Shown here piece by piece: positions 36,229 to 48,152 of a DNA stretch of 64,000 nt. Numbering within the stretch: position 1 is the stretch's first letter; every line of letters begins with the position of its first letter. A model generated the notes under the pieces. That model had not been told where the DNA came from. It searched no databases and saw nothing but the letters and a program-made list of their open reading frames with translations. Origin of the DNA: Macropodus opercularis (Eukaryota > Chordata > Actinopteri > Anabantiformes > Osphronemidae); assembly GCA_030770545.1 (NCBI GenBank), contig JAUCMP010000026.1, forward strand, positions 5,436,501 to 5,500,500, in the 5' to 3' direction. The position numbers and the translations under genes were made by a program.

Positions 36229-39200
36229 ACTTATGGCTAGATGCTGTGGATTTCAAGTTAAATCTTCTCCTGGGCTGTTTGCTGTAGGAGTCTTTCTAAC
36301 GTGATCACTTCGCCCTCGGGGACCACTTGGCTTTAAGCACTGTTGCACAAGATTGGATAATTTGCATCAGCACACTCTCTAAAACCTGTTCTATTGGGGT
36401 TAATCTTGTTTCTCAGCCAAGTCAATGCCATTTAAAAGACTCTTTTTCTGTGGTGGTGGAAAAAGCTGTTTTTGCTCGGGGCACTGTAGGAGCAGGAGGC
36501 TGCTGATTTGTCTGACAAGGTGCAACAAAATCCTGGAAATGTTTCATGAAAATAACAACAGTGTGGGAATCAATAGGAGCCATGCTTTGAAAAAACAATC
36601 AAAGTTTCAAAGATGCAAAAAGAGAGTGAAATGGGACCCAGAGCTCGACTTTCCATAAAGACATTACGTTTAGAACAGCTCCTTAGTGTAATGTTAAGGT
36701 AACTGAGGTGTTTATACTGTAAATTGATCCCTATGGCTCAATAACAACAAGTTTTCTAACACCATCATCCTTTAGGATCTCATTGCTATCATCTTTTGTT
36801 TCATTTGCAGCAGATAAACACAAGTCCGCGCTCTTAGTGTCGCTCTCCAGATCATCACATCACGTCCCTGTGGTTATGGCCACGACAGAGACACAACTCT
36901 ACAATCAAATTCAAATTGAACCTGCAAATGTAGGTACAGGTGGAGCCAGCATTTGTAATGTCTACAATGAAGCTACATTACAACAGTTCTAGCTGATGTA
37001 TTTATTTATTTATATACATGATGTTTACTGAAATACTGCAAAGTAGTTTCAAAGTCTCCTTTAAAACATAATGAGGTTGCTTTATGGAGACAAACCACCT
37101 CACACAACCAATATCAGCTACACTTAGGTGCACACACTCCCACATGCCCATCACTCACCTGTCTGCCTGCCACGATGGAGATGGATTTAGTTTGCAGTGT
37201 TTAATGGGCTGTGGCCCTGTTACAGTCCAGCGAGTTGCTCTGAAGTCTGACTTCAGCACACCTCAGAGTATTAACTTTGATTCACAGTGGCTTGGGTGAA
37301 GGTGCTGCCTGTGGTGGGACAAGTGAGATTAAAGGCTTCTTCTGTGTTGGCACCATGCAGACACACTGCAAAACAAAGATTCATTTCATAATTATAAAAT
37401 ATTTTACATGGCACATTCTTTCTTCCTTGTGGTCTGTAAAACAGTATAATGTTTAAACAGAGATGTTCCTTCCTATGTGATACTGTAAAGGACAGTTCTA
37501 TAAGTTAAGGATGCAGAGGAAAAAGCAGGAGGCATTTTGGTTTAATGCAAAGAAAAAATACTCTTCGATGAAGTGAAGTCAATTCTGTTGAAGGTACATA
37601 AAATAATATTGTAAGACTGGCAAGACCACCTTTTTTTCATAGACCCACAGTCTGACTTTAATTAAATATTGATTTTTTTTAATGCTAAAACTAAATTTGT
37701 CATTGATTGAAAAACCATCTTGTTTTATTAGTAATGCTAAATTCAAACAGGGACGAAAAGCAAATTTCTTTGCGACAAAGCAGCTCTGATTGATGTGAAT
37801 ATGAAAGTCATTACTGCTGTCTGGGCATTGAGATGATGGATGGTTAATATCTGCTTCAAATCTAATTAAACTGGCTGTCTTCGGCCAAGGAATGTTCAGT
37901 GCCTTCGCCAAAGCCGTCCGCTTTAATGTCTGGTCCCAAAATTCACACTTAAAAAAAGCCACACACTTGTCAAAAATGATGTCATAGGAACGGTTTTGGG
38001 GATAATTTGAAAGATGTGAGAGATCTTACTGTTCCAGCAATACTTGGAAGATATAGTATCTGTAATAGGACAAATACTCTGAACTAATCAGAGGAATCTT
38101 TTTTACCAACTTTACTGTGACTCATAAAGCACAAACATGCCGTAGGCAGTGCACAATAGTCTCCTGATTTAACAGTGAAAACCCATTTGTATTTCCATGC
38201 TACACTGAGCACAGTTCTACATGCAGTAATAGAGCTTGATAACTTCAGATGTGATGCTGTTGATTTGAACAGGAAGCGAAAACACAGGGAAAGTCAATTC
38301 AACAAAGAACAGCAACGCGAGGAAAACACAAAAAGAACACTTTCATAGCATGAGTTGGGTCTAATGTGATTTGTTTTTTTTCATGTGTGCGAGACACCAG
38401 ACATTTGCAGGTAAAATCAGAAGCACGGCAGAGGTCTGAAGATTTTCTTATTCCATACGACTGAAGAATTATTAGAGTCAGTGTTTGATCAGTGCAGTTG
38501 GGAGACACAGAGGAGAAACGGTGTGTTGCGGTCTGTGCGAGTGTATGGCAGCCATCTGGACATGAGAGGAGATGAGAGGCAGCCGGAGGTTGGAGCAAAG
38601 GGTCCTTCTCGCTGCTCCATTCCTCTATCGTCGGTTCTCCGTGTTTACCCTGCTCACCATGGGGACTGAGGCACCTTGTTCTCCTTAATCCAAACAGTCT
38701 GCTCAGCTCCTTAGGTCACGTCACAGGCTGGAGGGATGTTTAGATTGTGCAGGATTTGGGGAGGGGGTTAGAAAGACACGATAACAAAACATGATAGAGC
38801 CTCGTGTGAAAGACGACTAGGTGGAAATGTGACAACAGCGCCTGCCTACAGGTAGCGTCCGTGATCTTTAGTCGAAACCGTACGAGCACGTTTTAAATTC
38901 CAGATGATGCTCAAAGGCACACAAGACACTTTAACACATTTAAATTCTATTCAACGTGGCTCTGAAACATTCTGCAAAGTTTGGCACGTGACTAAAAACC
39001 AGTAGTGCTGCTTTGTGCACAGTAGTATTTGATTTTGATATGAAATTAATTTCTGGAAAAAGCCATGAACGGTTCCTTTCTGCTTTCTCAAAGATTCCAA
39101 TCCTCTAACACATCTCGGAAACTTCAAACCACATGAGCAAAACCTGGAGGATTTTAGTCTCTGTGGTGTGTCATGTATCCAAAACCCAACCTCAGTACTG

Positions 39201-39416
39201 CATTGAGCAATGAGCAATGTCAGGCTGTTAATATACAGTATTTGTTGGGTAATCACTGTTCACAATGTTATTTAGACACATATGAAGCCTGCGTTAGGTC
39301 AGTGTTTTGTCTCTTTCATCAGGATGAATTTGTCTTTCTCTGGAGAGACTCTGCCTGAAAGCCCAGTTCAGCAGCAGGAAACAGCTCATGCTCCTTTAAC
39401 CCTCTCTGCCTGTGAA

Positions 39417-39420
<4 letters not shown>

Positions 39421-39451
<31 letters not shown>
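39421..39451. repeat. (TG)n microsatellite
   Basis: About 15 uninterrupted TG units in the intergenic region. Confidence 0.97.
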
Positions 39452-39456
<5 letters not shown>

Positions 39457-41483
39457 TGTTTGCTTATGCGCCATTTCCCCACTCTGGCCTGGTCTTCTTT
39501 TCCCTCCACCTGGAAAAAGTTAGTCATTACTGTGACACTGTTTGCGCGCGTAGTGCTGAAGTGCAGATGTACAGTTTCTACAGTGTCTCAGTATCCAATA
39601 CATTCTAGCTGCCGTCCCAGAGGCCTCATAGCCACAGCAGCAAAACCTTCCCTCTCACATCAAAATCTTCACTCAACAGAGCAGCCAGGGTAAATCAAAG
39701 CGAATCGTCTAAAGGTGGACATAAAAAAGTTGTTTCAAAAGCTTCTACAAGCATTTTTCACTTCTAAACTCTTTAAAGCAACTATTTCCACATGCTGCAG
39801 CAGATGGGGAAGCTTTCCGAAGCGCGGCATGACAACGCTAGACAAATTGTAATATGATCCGAAAGGAAGCATCAAGGGCTGAGCAATAAAGTACATTCAT
39901 ATTTGATTATTGACATGCCAGTTGCCAAGCCGGACTTTTTGCCTGCATGGATTGAAGGCTTTTTTGTCTAAAGAGCTTCAGCTCTTGTCTGTGTGAGGGT
40001 AAACTGAATAACATCTGCCACTAATACAAATTTTGCTTACCATGGCGCCTTTTGAGGAGTAAATTGTTGCACCAGACGTTTAAAGCCAAACAAAGTCCTG
40101 CAATGTGTTTTGAATGAGATTCTGAAGGCCAAAGGAATCATAAACATTCCTATTTGATTATGCGACTTGTCAGCCTCAAGTGAAACTGTTTCTCCTTTGT
40201 TATGCTCATACCTTCTTTGGCTTTGACTGATTAGCAAGTGGCATCTGCTAGAGACCAAACGAGCAGAGACCCATGCTTATAATGACAAATATTGATGATT
40301 TGAATGCTCCCTGTGCAACATGGTAACGATCAGCCGCAAAGACCCAAAGGCAAAAAACAGAAGCACATTAAGCTTGAACTATTTCAGATGAGGCAGTGGC
40401 ATCCAAGTCTGCTCACAATGAGCGGGACGAATTACATGTGAAGCTCTGTGGAAATGTTGGATGACTCACAATCACCCAAGCAGAACATAAGACAGACAAA
40501 AACACAAACACTTGTATTTCAGCTTCCTCTTTTTGTGTGAATTCCTTAGAGACAACTTTCTGTCGGCACGAAAAAAAAGTCACGTCGACAGTACATCTGC
40601 CGGAAGTTTAGGACAGAGTCTCCCACACATCCGGGGTGAGCTGTCGAAGAATCTTCAGGTACAGTGAGCTTGTCTAAAGAACACATGGAAAACATTACAT
40701 CACTTCTTATTGGTAACTTGGGGAATAATACTATGTGTGGTGACGCCTTCTACATTTAAGATCTGAGGCATAAAAATATAATCTTTAAAATGTGTTGCTT
40801 CCACCTTTATGATTTTAAATCACCATAAGGACTTGAAATGTCCCTGTAAAGTGTCCTGCATTCTGCATAGGTTCTGAAACTGGTAATGTGGTAATTTGCT
40901 TTGGTGCATTCAAATTATAGGAGATAAGCCAGAGCTGAGTCACAGGAACAGGTGAATACGCCACCAGTGTCACTTGTTCTGATAAAGACTTAGTGGAAGC
41001 CCATTGTTAAGTTTGATAACCTGTGTAGACCAATACAGGTTTGTTCAAACACAGTAAAAACAAAACTTAGTCTAATTTTACTTTCACTTACAGTATCATT
41101 CAGAGGAATAACACTGGTAATATTCATTCAGGTTTTATGTTGTTGTTATTGTACTAATCAGAGATATTTAAAGTCAGTGCAATAATAAAGGGTTATAAAT
41201 AAAGGGGGAGCAACTTTTTACAAGGCCTTGGGGAATGTCCAAGACATGATTCAGTCATAACATGAAAGCCAACTATAATCAAAGATAGTAAAAACCAGAC
41301 CAGCATTTGTTAGTGGGTCAGTCTGGTTAACTAGATAGTGCATAGTAGTAATTTGTAATGTTTGACAGAGCTTTGGGTGTAATCTGTGGGAATATGCTGC
41401 TGAAGACAAACACCATTTAAACTTTGAGCTATTAGGAATGAAAACCATTTCCTTTGGAAATGTTTAATGGTTAATGGATTTTA

Positions 41484-41518
41484 ATTGTTTGTTGACTAAT
41501 AATTAGTTAACAAACAAT
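41484..41518. repeat. Near-perfect inverted repeat (17-bp arms, 1-nt centre)
   Basis: The left arm at 41484-41500 and right arm at 41502-41518 are reverse complements except for one position (G against T, a wobble pair in RNA). It lies about 120-160 bases before the CpG-rich region of stxbp6. Confidence 0.85.
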
Positions 41519-41720
41519 GCTGTTATGTGCTTAGAGGGCGTTGCATAAAAACCGCACAGTTTCTTTTCAGGTGTAATTGGAATAATTCATTAAAAAAGCA
41601 TTTATCCAAAACGTCAATCTCTTCTTGGAGATTTTCTTCTTCGTGTGTTCACACTGGAAAGAGACTTGTAAAGCACGCGGACGCGAGACGCAGCCTACGT
41701 GTAACGCGACGCCGTTCGTG

Positions 41721-41725
41721 ATTGG
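41721..41725 (-). promoter_or_regulatory. Inverted CCAAT box
   Basis: ATTGG in the context GATTGGCTGG, a good NF-Y site sequence at the upstream side of the CpG island. Confidence 0.45.
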
Positions 41726-41779
41726 CTGGCCGCTTTGTGTGTCTGGGAACCTGCTACTGGTTTCCCCATCCGCACGCTC

Positions 41780-42046
41780 GCGCAGCCACCACAGGCAGAC
41801 AGACTTTCCCCGCGCGCACACAGCAGCAGGGAAAACAAACTCTCCTGGCGACGCGTAGCAACCAGCAGCTGTAGTGGAAGTGCGGCCGACGCGATGTCCA
41901 GCGCGAAATGCTGCCGTCTAGTCTGAGGGAAGTGCGAATAATAAGGCAGCGGCAGTCTGAAGAAGAGGACAGAGAACTGTGACAGTAGCTGGGGACGGAG
42001 GGTTTGTGTATTTAACGCACGTGGGAAGCATCGCGTAAACAGATCG
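41780..42046 (+). other. stxbp6: stxbp6 noncoding exon 1 (5' boundary uncertain)
   Basis: The 3' end is fixed by the donor ATCG|GTGAGT with GT at 42047. The 5' end is a guess. If transcribed, it carries two overlapping upstream ORFs: ATG 41894 to TGA 41926 (10 residues) and ATG 41908 to TGA 41982 (24 residues). Confidence 0.5.
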
Positions 42047-45000
42047 GTGAGTACGGTTCACGCAAACTGTGCATCTTCTTTAAACCATGCGTGCGAGTTG
42101 TTTTCAAGATGGAAAAGTTCAATTGGCGTTTTATTTAAGCAGCTGCTTGCATGTTATCGATAACCGTTTGGCACAGTACTTGGCGTCAGCGACGACTCCG
42201 CCACTTCACGGTGTAATCGGGATAAGTGTGTGTGCGCGCGCGTTTCTCGTTAACCGACAGTGCACGTGCACCGGGGCCGCTTTCACATGTTTTAACTACC
42301 CGAGCGTTGCTCTGCGAACGTCTGTGCTGTCGCGTCCGACATGAAGCTCGTTCCGTGGCCTTGGACAACTTGGTCCGTTTGAGGTAACTTGCCGTGGGAT
42401 TGACGCGTTGGAGCCGTCGCGTTATGTGCTCGTTTTGTTGAAAAGAAACCGATAATGCGTCCTCTCAATATTCTGGGTTTAAGCGAACGAGTTCTGACCC
42501 CGCACTGTTCTGCGTGTGACTCAGTCGAAAGTAGTGTTGTCTAACTTGAATAGCAGCCTTTTTGCAAGTGTTTGCCGTTGCTGACAAACACTCGAGACTT
42601 ATTTGCTTCAGTTCTTTAGTTTGTCATTGTTTGCTTTCCCCCGCTGTAACCAAGCTAAAACAAGTTTTCATAGCTGTTTTAAAAACATCCGTGTGCGTGT
42701 GTGTGTGGATAATGTGGTGCTTCAGATATTTACCAATAACGGACACCATCAGAGATCCAATACTTCACTTTTGGCCGGGACAAACTTTGAAGTAATTACC
42801 ACACGTTTCTGCTGCTGGCTCTGTGTGACCGGTCGGGACCTGGGAGGTTTATTGATCTACATTAGCTGTAACGTGTCTCGTTTTGTCCTCGTCCTTCTCA
42901 GAGGGATTAACTCACACACAGTAATTATTTTTTTTATAATTCTTGCTGGTGTGTTTCAGATATCCATTTGCCAGTGCCCAATATTAGCACTGTGCTTTGC
43001 CTCTAATGATTTATTGCAATTAGGTTCTCAGCTATAAAGAATGAGCTCATTTGGGGTCCTGCCATGTCATTCATTGATTCATACAGTACATCAGTGGTGC
43101 AATATGACTTTCACCAAAAGCTGATCGGCCAAACAAAATGGCTGTGTCCTTTCATGCCAGTTCTTGGTAAAAGAGTAAGGCTCTAACCTGCTCCATTCAT
43201 GGAAAGCACTACTTTCAGTGGTTTCCACTATTGCACATCATAAAACAGACACTGCTGGGACATTCTGACTGTTTGTCTTGTGTCTCATACTGTTACGTCT
43301 TTTTTTTTTAGTCTTGTGCTTCTTCTTAAAAGTGCTGAGCATAAAACTTAAAGCCAACCTTATTTCCTGTGTTGCCAAAGTTGCTGTGACATTTGACATG
43401 TGGTTGTGGGGAATCCAGGGCTTTGATGGGGTGGAACACTAAGCAGACGTTGGAAAGAAATGCATTTTTTTTTAACACCAGTGTGCTACTAAAGCCCCAG
43501 GACTGAGAGCAGCTCACACAAAGTGCTAGAAACCTACACAAATTTGAGATAAAGCCATGCAACATTATGTAATTAGTTCTACTGTTAGTTTGTGCACAAC
43601 AACCGTCTCACAGATTGGACTGAGTAAAGCATATTTTAAGGCTCCTGGAATTTTGATGGCAGAAAAACTATATTAATGGACTTTAGTTATTGGCGTCTAG
43701 ATTGAGTTGGTTCTGATGAAGGGATTTTGTCTTGTCGCTTGGATGGCTGCATAAAGCCTGAAATCTACCAACCTTGAACAGGCTGACATACCCTTGTGCT
43801 TATGTTTAACTTGTTTTATGTTTCTTAAAAAGAAAATTACTATTGTGCACAGTTTCTACAAGGTTATTTCAGTAACACTGTTGGGAGATGTTAGAGGTGG
43901 TGAGAGATGGTTGAGTTACATTAAAGTAAACATTGTTGTGTAACTTAACTTTTAGCTTTTAAACGTAACCCTTTGAAATGACTGAAATGCTTTTGGTTTG
44001 TGTTAAACCCACATTTATCTGTAGTTGAGTGCAATAATAACATACGATTAGATTTTATTATATCACAGGCTGGCATTCATAGGCCTAAACAGCAGGGTAG
44101 ACTGTGTAATATGGTAATTATTTTATGAGGGGTAACATTAACCATATGTGCATGTTGTGATGTTGGATACTACTCAGAGTGACACTGTTATATGATATCA
44201 GTCTCTGAAGATGTACTTGGTAAAGATGTGCACAGTGTGGGAGGATTTTCTCTCAGAACAAATCAAGACCTTGTATTGAGCCGTAAGTTAATTGAAAGCC
44301 ATGGATGAGAGGCTGCAGATGAGGTGACGTGTTTTGAGTGAGATGAAAGACATTTTTTTTTTTCTCCTTTTGAAATTTTCAGTGTTAGTCAAATATGCGT
44401 GGGGGTCACAGGTGTAAGGAATACATTCTAGAGAAAGATATTATGTGAGTAAAGAGGTAGAGGAGTTGTTTAGTCACTAATGGTCTAATTCCTTCTGCAA
44501 TGTCAACGTGTCCTAGGGCAACACACTGATCCCCAACTTGCCCCTGGTTAGCATGGCAGCACCGCCACCAGTGGATGAGGATGTGTGATTGTGTGTTAAT
44601 GGATGAACCAAACGTAAAGTAATAGGGCTTTGATCACCAACAATGTAAGAAAACACCCCAACAACAAGTGAAATCTTAAATGTGGCTTTCATTTGATTTA
44701 TTATTTTCTGTCATTTATATTTTAGCACAAAAATGTCTAACATACCAGTACAGTTGACTGAATGTGTTTATATTAAATATGCCATAGCTCAGGTCTCTCA
44801 TAAAACTCAGCTGGACATGGGATTCCAGAAATACATACACTGGTCTCAAAAGATTAGTGATAAGGTTTAGTCATGTCACATATTTGATTTCAGTTGAATT
44901 TTTTTTGGTTAATACTATCATATACTGTAATGATTATAAAATAATCATTTAAGTCAAGTGACGGCTTGTTTCATCTAATTGGAGATCTACCTCCCAGCTT

Positions 45001-47935
45001 CTCTAGTGGTGGAGCAAGCAAAACAGCCGCGGTCACTCATTACTCAGACCAGGCTGACACATACTGGCAAGAATCGAGCAGTAACAGCAGGCATATGGAG
45101 AATAGTAATGCAGGATTTTGTCAGGATTAGCAGATGGAAAAAGGAGCACAAACAGTTTGCTTTAAATCAAGGAGGAAAGTCACTTGTGGCGATTAATTGT
45201 ACTTAATGGCAGGGAGACACAATCTGCATTTCTTTTTAAGGTGTCAATAATCAATTATTAAAGTAACAGATTACTGTTAGCAATGTTTTGAATAAAGAAA
45301 TTTTTGTTTTAGTCACTTAGACACTTTTTTACATGTTACTGTACCATCGATTCACCAATGCTGACTTTGGCTAACAAAGGGATTTTATAGCTTTCCTACA
45401 TCCAACAAAGCATCAAATATGCAGCAGTTCTCTAAGGAGCATAGATAAGGTACAAAAATGCATTTTCTCATGCTTATCAGTCTTTTTCTTGTGTATGTGC
45501 TGACATTCGTATTTGCACTCCTGCCTCTGCCTTTGCCTCCACCTAATTTTAACCTATTCCTGAAACTAGACTAAAATCTTTAAACTGTTCTTTAGCCAGG
45601 GAATGCTTTAGTATTAAAATGTTCTCATGCTTCAGACCTATATGGTACTTTCTCTTGTGACGTCATGGAGATTGCCTCATTTCAACTTGTGCTATAATTC
45701 ATTGTTTAGAAATAATATTTATGTCATCCATCTAAAGAAATGTTATGTCTACTTTTAGAACTGTAATTACTCCTGAAGCATAATCAATATGCTGCATATG
45801 ATTATTCCCTCTGACTGGATTTCTAACTGATGCCAGCTGTGAGTTTCACTTCAATACAACATGCCTCTCCCAAGGAAATGAAAAACCCACCTTCATACTA
45901 GCCACCTGTCTCACGCTCCCCTTTCATCTGCTTTTGCTACTGCTACTGAGGCAGGTTAACAGCCACAGCTGTGTGCACAGCCCGAAGAGCAGGACCTTGT
46001 TGATCCTTAAAGTGGTGGCCGTATAAGTCAACTGAAAGAACCCACTCCACGCCTCAGGAGAGTTGTGAGCACAGACTCAACTGATTTCACATTAACACAC
46101 TGAGCAAGACTAAAGCAAGAAGCAGCAGAAACAAAGCAACTTATTTGGCTGCTTGGCAGTACACAGCCACAGCTAATGAAGTGTTTTTGAAAGGGGCTGT
46201 GTTTGGAAATAGGGTGATAAGCAGCTATAAAATATGTACGTTGTTTTCACTTCCACTGTGTTTCCTTGACTCCCTACTCGGCTCCACACTCTGAGCATTA
46301 CATAAAACTGCTCAAAGTCGCACTACAAGCTATGCATTGTAGCCGGCTACATTTCACTGCCTGCAGGCTCCTGTCTGCGCCTTCCTCCTCTTTCTTGTTT
46401 TCTTCTGCATCCCCTTATTCCTCCTTCCCCATGCTTCAGTGGGCCACCTTAGGGGGGATAAGCACTCCCCTTCTCGCGGTGACAGCTTGCAGGGAGATGG
46501 ATCAGCCTTTGTTCTCAGCTGGAGGATGGTGGAGAAGAGCCAGAGATGCTATAGATTAGGCCTTCCACATTGAGAAACTCTGCTTGGTTGATTTGGAGAC
46601 ATGAAACATGGAGGGTGAACTTTAGACTTTAGAATTTTTGATTATGTGCATTTTTGAGACTTTCCTGCAGAAACGGAAACAGGGAATTGTCTAGTCCTAT
46701 TTTCAATAGCTCTGTTTTGTTGAAATTGGGAGAAGTGAACTTTGATGCACACACTGATTTAAGCTATGAGCGCTTTCAGTAAATGATAAATACATTCACA
46801 GCTAGGAGCACTAGCGGAAAGAACAAGATTTGCTGTACTGCATTGTAACATGGTAGGTGTATTGTGTCCAAAGCAGTTGCTGCTGCTGTTGAAGAATTCC
46901 CTTTCTCCTGATGTAATCCTGCCTTAACAATGACCCCATTCAATGCCAGCCTTTCAGCTGGTTAGTTTATGGGGAAGCGGGGGGCATGGTTTGCTGTTCA
47001 TGTAAATTTTGCACATCTGCAAGTTTATGTTAGTTACAACAATCAAATTTGATAAACAATAAATTCTGAACGTGTTTGCAGAGCAGGGGAACGCTTACTG
47101 TATTACAGTGGTTACTGAATTTTGAAAATACAACTTTGTGACTGTGGCCTGTTGCTTATTAGCAAGCCAGTTTCCCGAAGGCATTGTTTTATGTTCTAGC
47201 TTGTTTGTCTCGTAGTAGCATAAGTCACCCACTGGTTGAGATTGACAGTTATGTGTTTGTCAGGGTGGGCTGTGTGGTTATGAGTGCTCATGGGAGCTTG
47301 TTCCTCTCAAGTTTGACTTGGAATATGATTAAGCTCCATGGTCCTCATGAGAGCATTTGGAACTAATTAACATCTTTATGGCTGTGTCTTGCACTTAAGC
47401 ACAGTTAGGCCACCTAAGCACAGTGTCATGGAAACATTGCTGTGTCTTGGGGTATAATCCCAGATAGGAAAACTAAAGTAACTTCTATATTAGGTTTTGT
47501 CCAAAATGAGAAACTCTATTGCTGTTCTCTGTTTTTGTGAGCAGTACTTTTAACAGCTTCAGCAGAGGTCATTCAGTCTCTGAATGGCAGCGCGTCCAAG
47601 CTGAACAATTCAAAACATTTAGTGACTTGGAGCTAAAAGATATTGAGACACAACCAGCCTCTTTTTCCCCACCTTCATTATTGAAACTTGTTGGGTCAGA
47701 TAGGTTTTGTGTAGCTTTTGAGGCTGGCTAAAGTGATTGGCCTGAGGCTGAAGCTGTGGCTGTGAACACACAGAAGAACTTTGAAATGTTCTTTTACACC
47801 AGAATTTCTAATGTTACAGTTTGTCAATGTGACCATTTGTATTTTAGGAGACTTTTGGAATTAGAGACTTTGTGCTGTTGAAATTGTTCCATTTGTTTCA
47901 ACTTAATGAAACTTTTTTTTGCTTTTCTCCCTCAG
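42047..47935 (+). other. stxbp6: stxbp6 intron 1
   Basis: A 5.9 kb intron, GTGAGT to CTCCCTCAG. Beyond the CpG-rich first 500 bases it is AT-rich with no supportable coding exon and no clear repeat family. Confidence 0.6.
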
Positions 47936-48152
47936 TGGAGCGGATCGTATTCCGTCCACTTTAAGCGTTGTCAGCTGTTGCCTGTGCCCTCTCCAGAGAT
48001 GAGTGCCAAGTCAGCAATTAACAAGGAGGTTTTCGTACCTCATGATGAGAAGATGCTTGCTGCTGTGCAGGTGAAACGGAGGACCAAGAAGAAAATTCCC
48101 TTCCTGGCCACTGGTGGTCAAGGGGACTACCATACTTTCATCTGTGTCTCAG
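47936..48152 (+). CDS. stxbp6: stxbp6 exon 2 (63 nt leader plus residues 1-51)
   Basis: The acceptor is a T-rich tract ending CTCCCTCAG; coding starts at ATG 47999-48001. It encodes MSAKSAINKEVF through DYHTFICVS and ends with the first base of Val52 at donor CAG|GTCAGA. The basic KRRTKKK patch probably contacts phosphoinositide. Confidence 0.93.

Larger units (their letters stand above)
34006..41640. other. Intergenic region between fermt2 and stxbp6
   Basis: About 7.6 kb without a supportable gene. It contains a CTCF-like motif at 34139-34153, GT repeats at 36181-36226 and 39421-39451, a possible decayed zinc-finger-like fragment on the minus strand at 35231-35413, and an inverted repeat at 41484-41518. 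All open frames are short and unrelated to one another. Confidence 0.7.
41640..42520 (+). promoter_or_regulatory. stxbp6: CpG-island promoter region of stxbp6
   Basis: CpG density rises sharply from about 41640 to 42520 against AT-rich flanks. An inverted CCAAT box (ATTGG, in GTGATTGGCTGG) is at 41721-41725 and no TATA box is apparent. A strong donor at 42047 marks the end of a first exon. The start site is probably between 41750 and 41900, by inference. Confidence 0.65.

Noticed and set aside
47906..47998. Amisyn start at the earlier in-frame ATG 47906
   Set aside because: It lies upstream of the acceptor at 47935, in the intron, and the family start MSAKSA begins at 47999.
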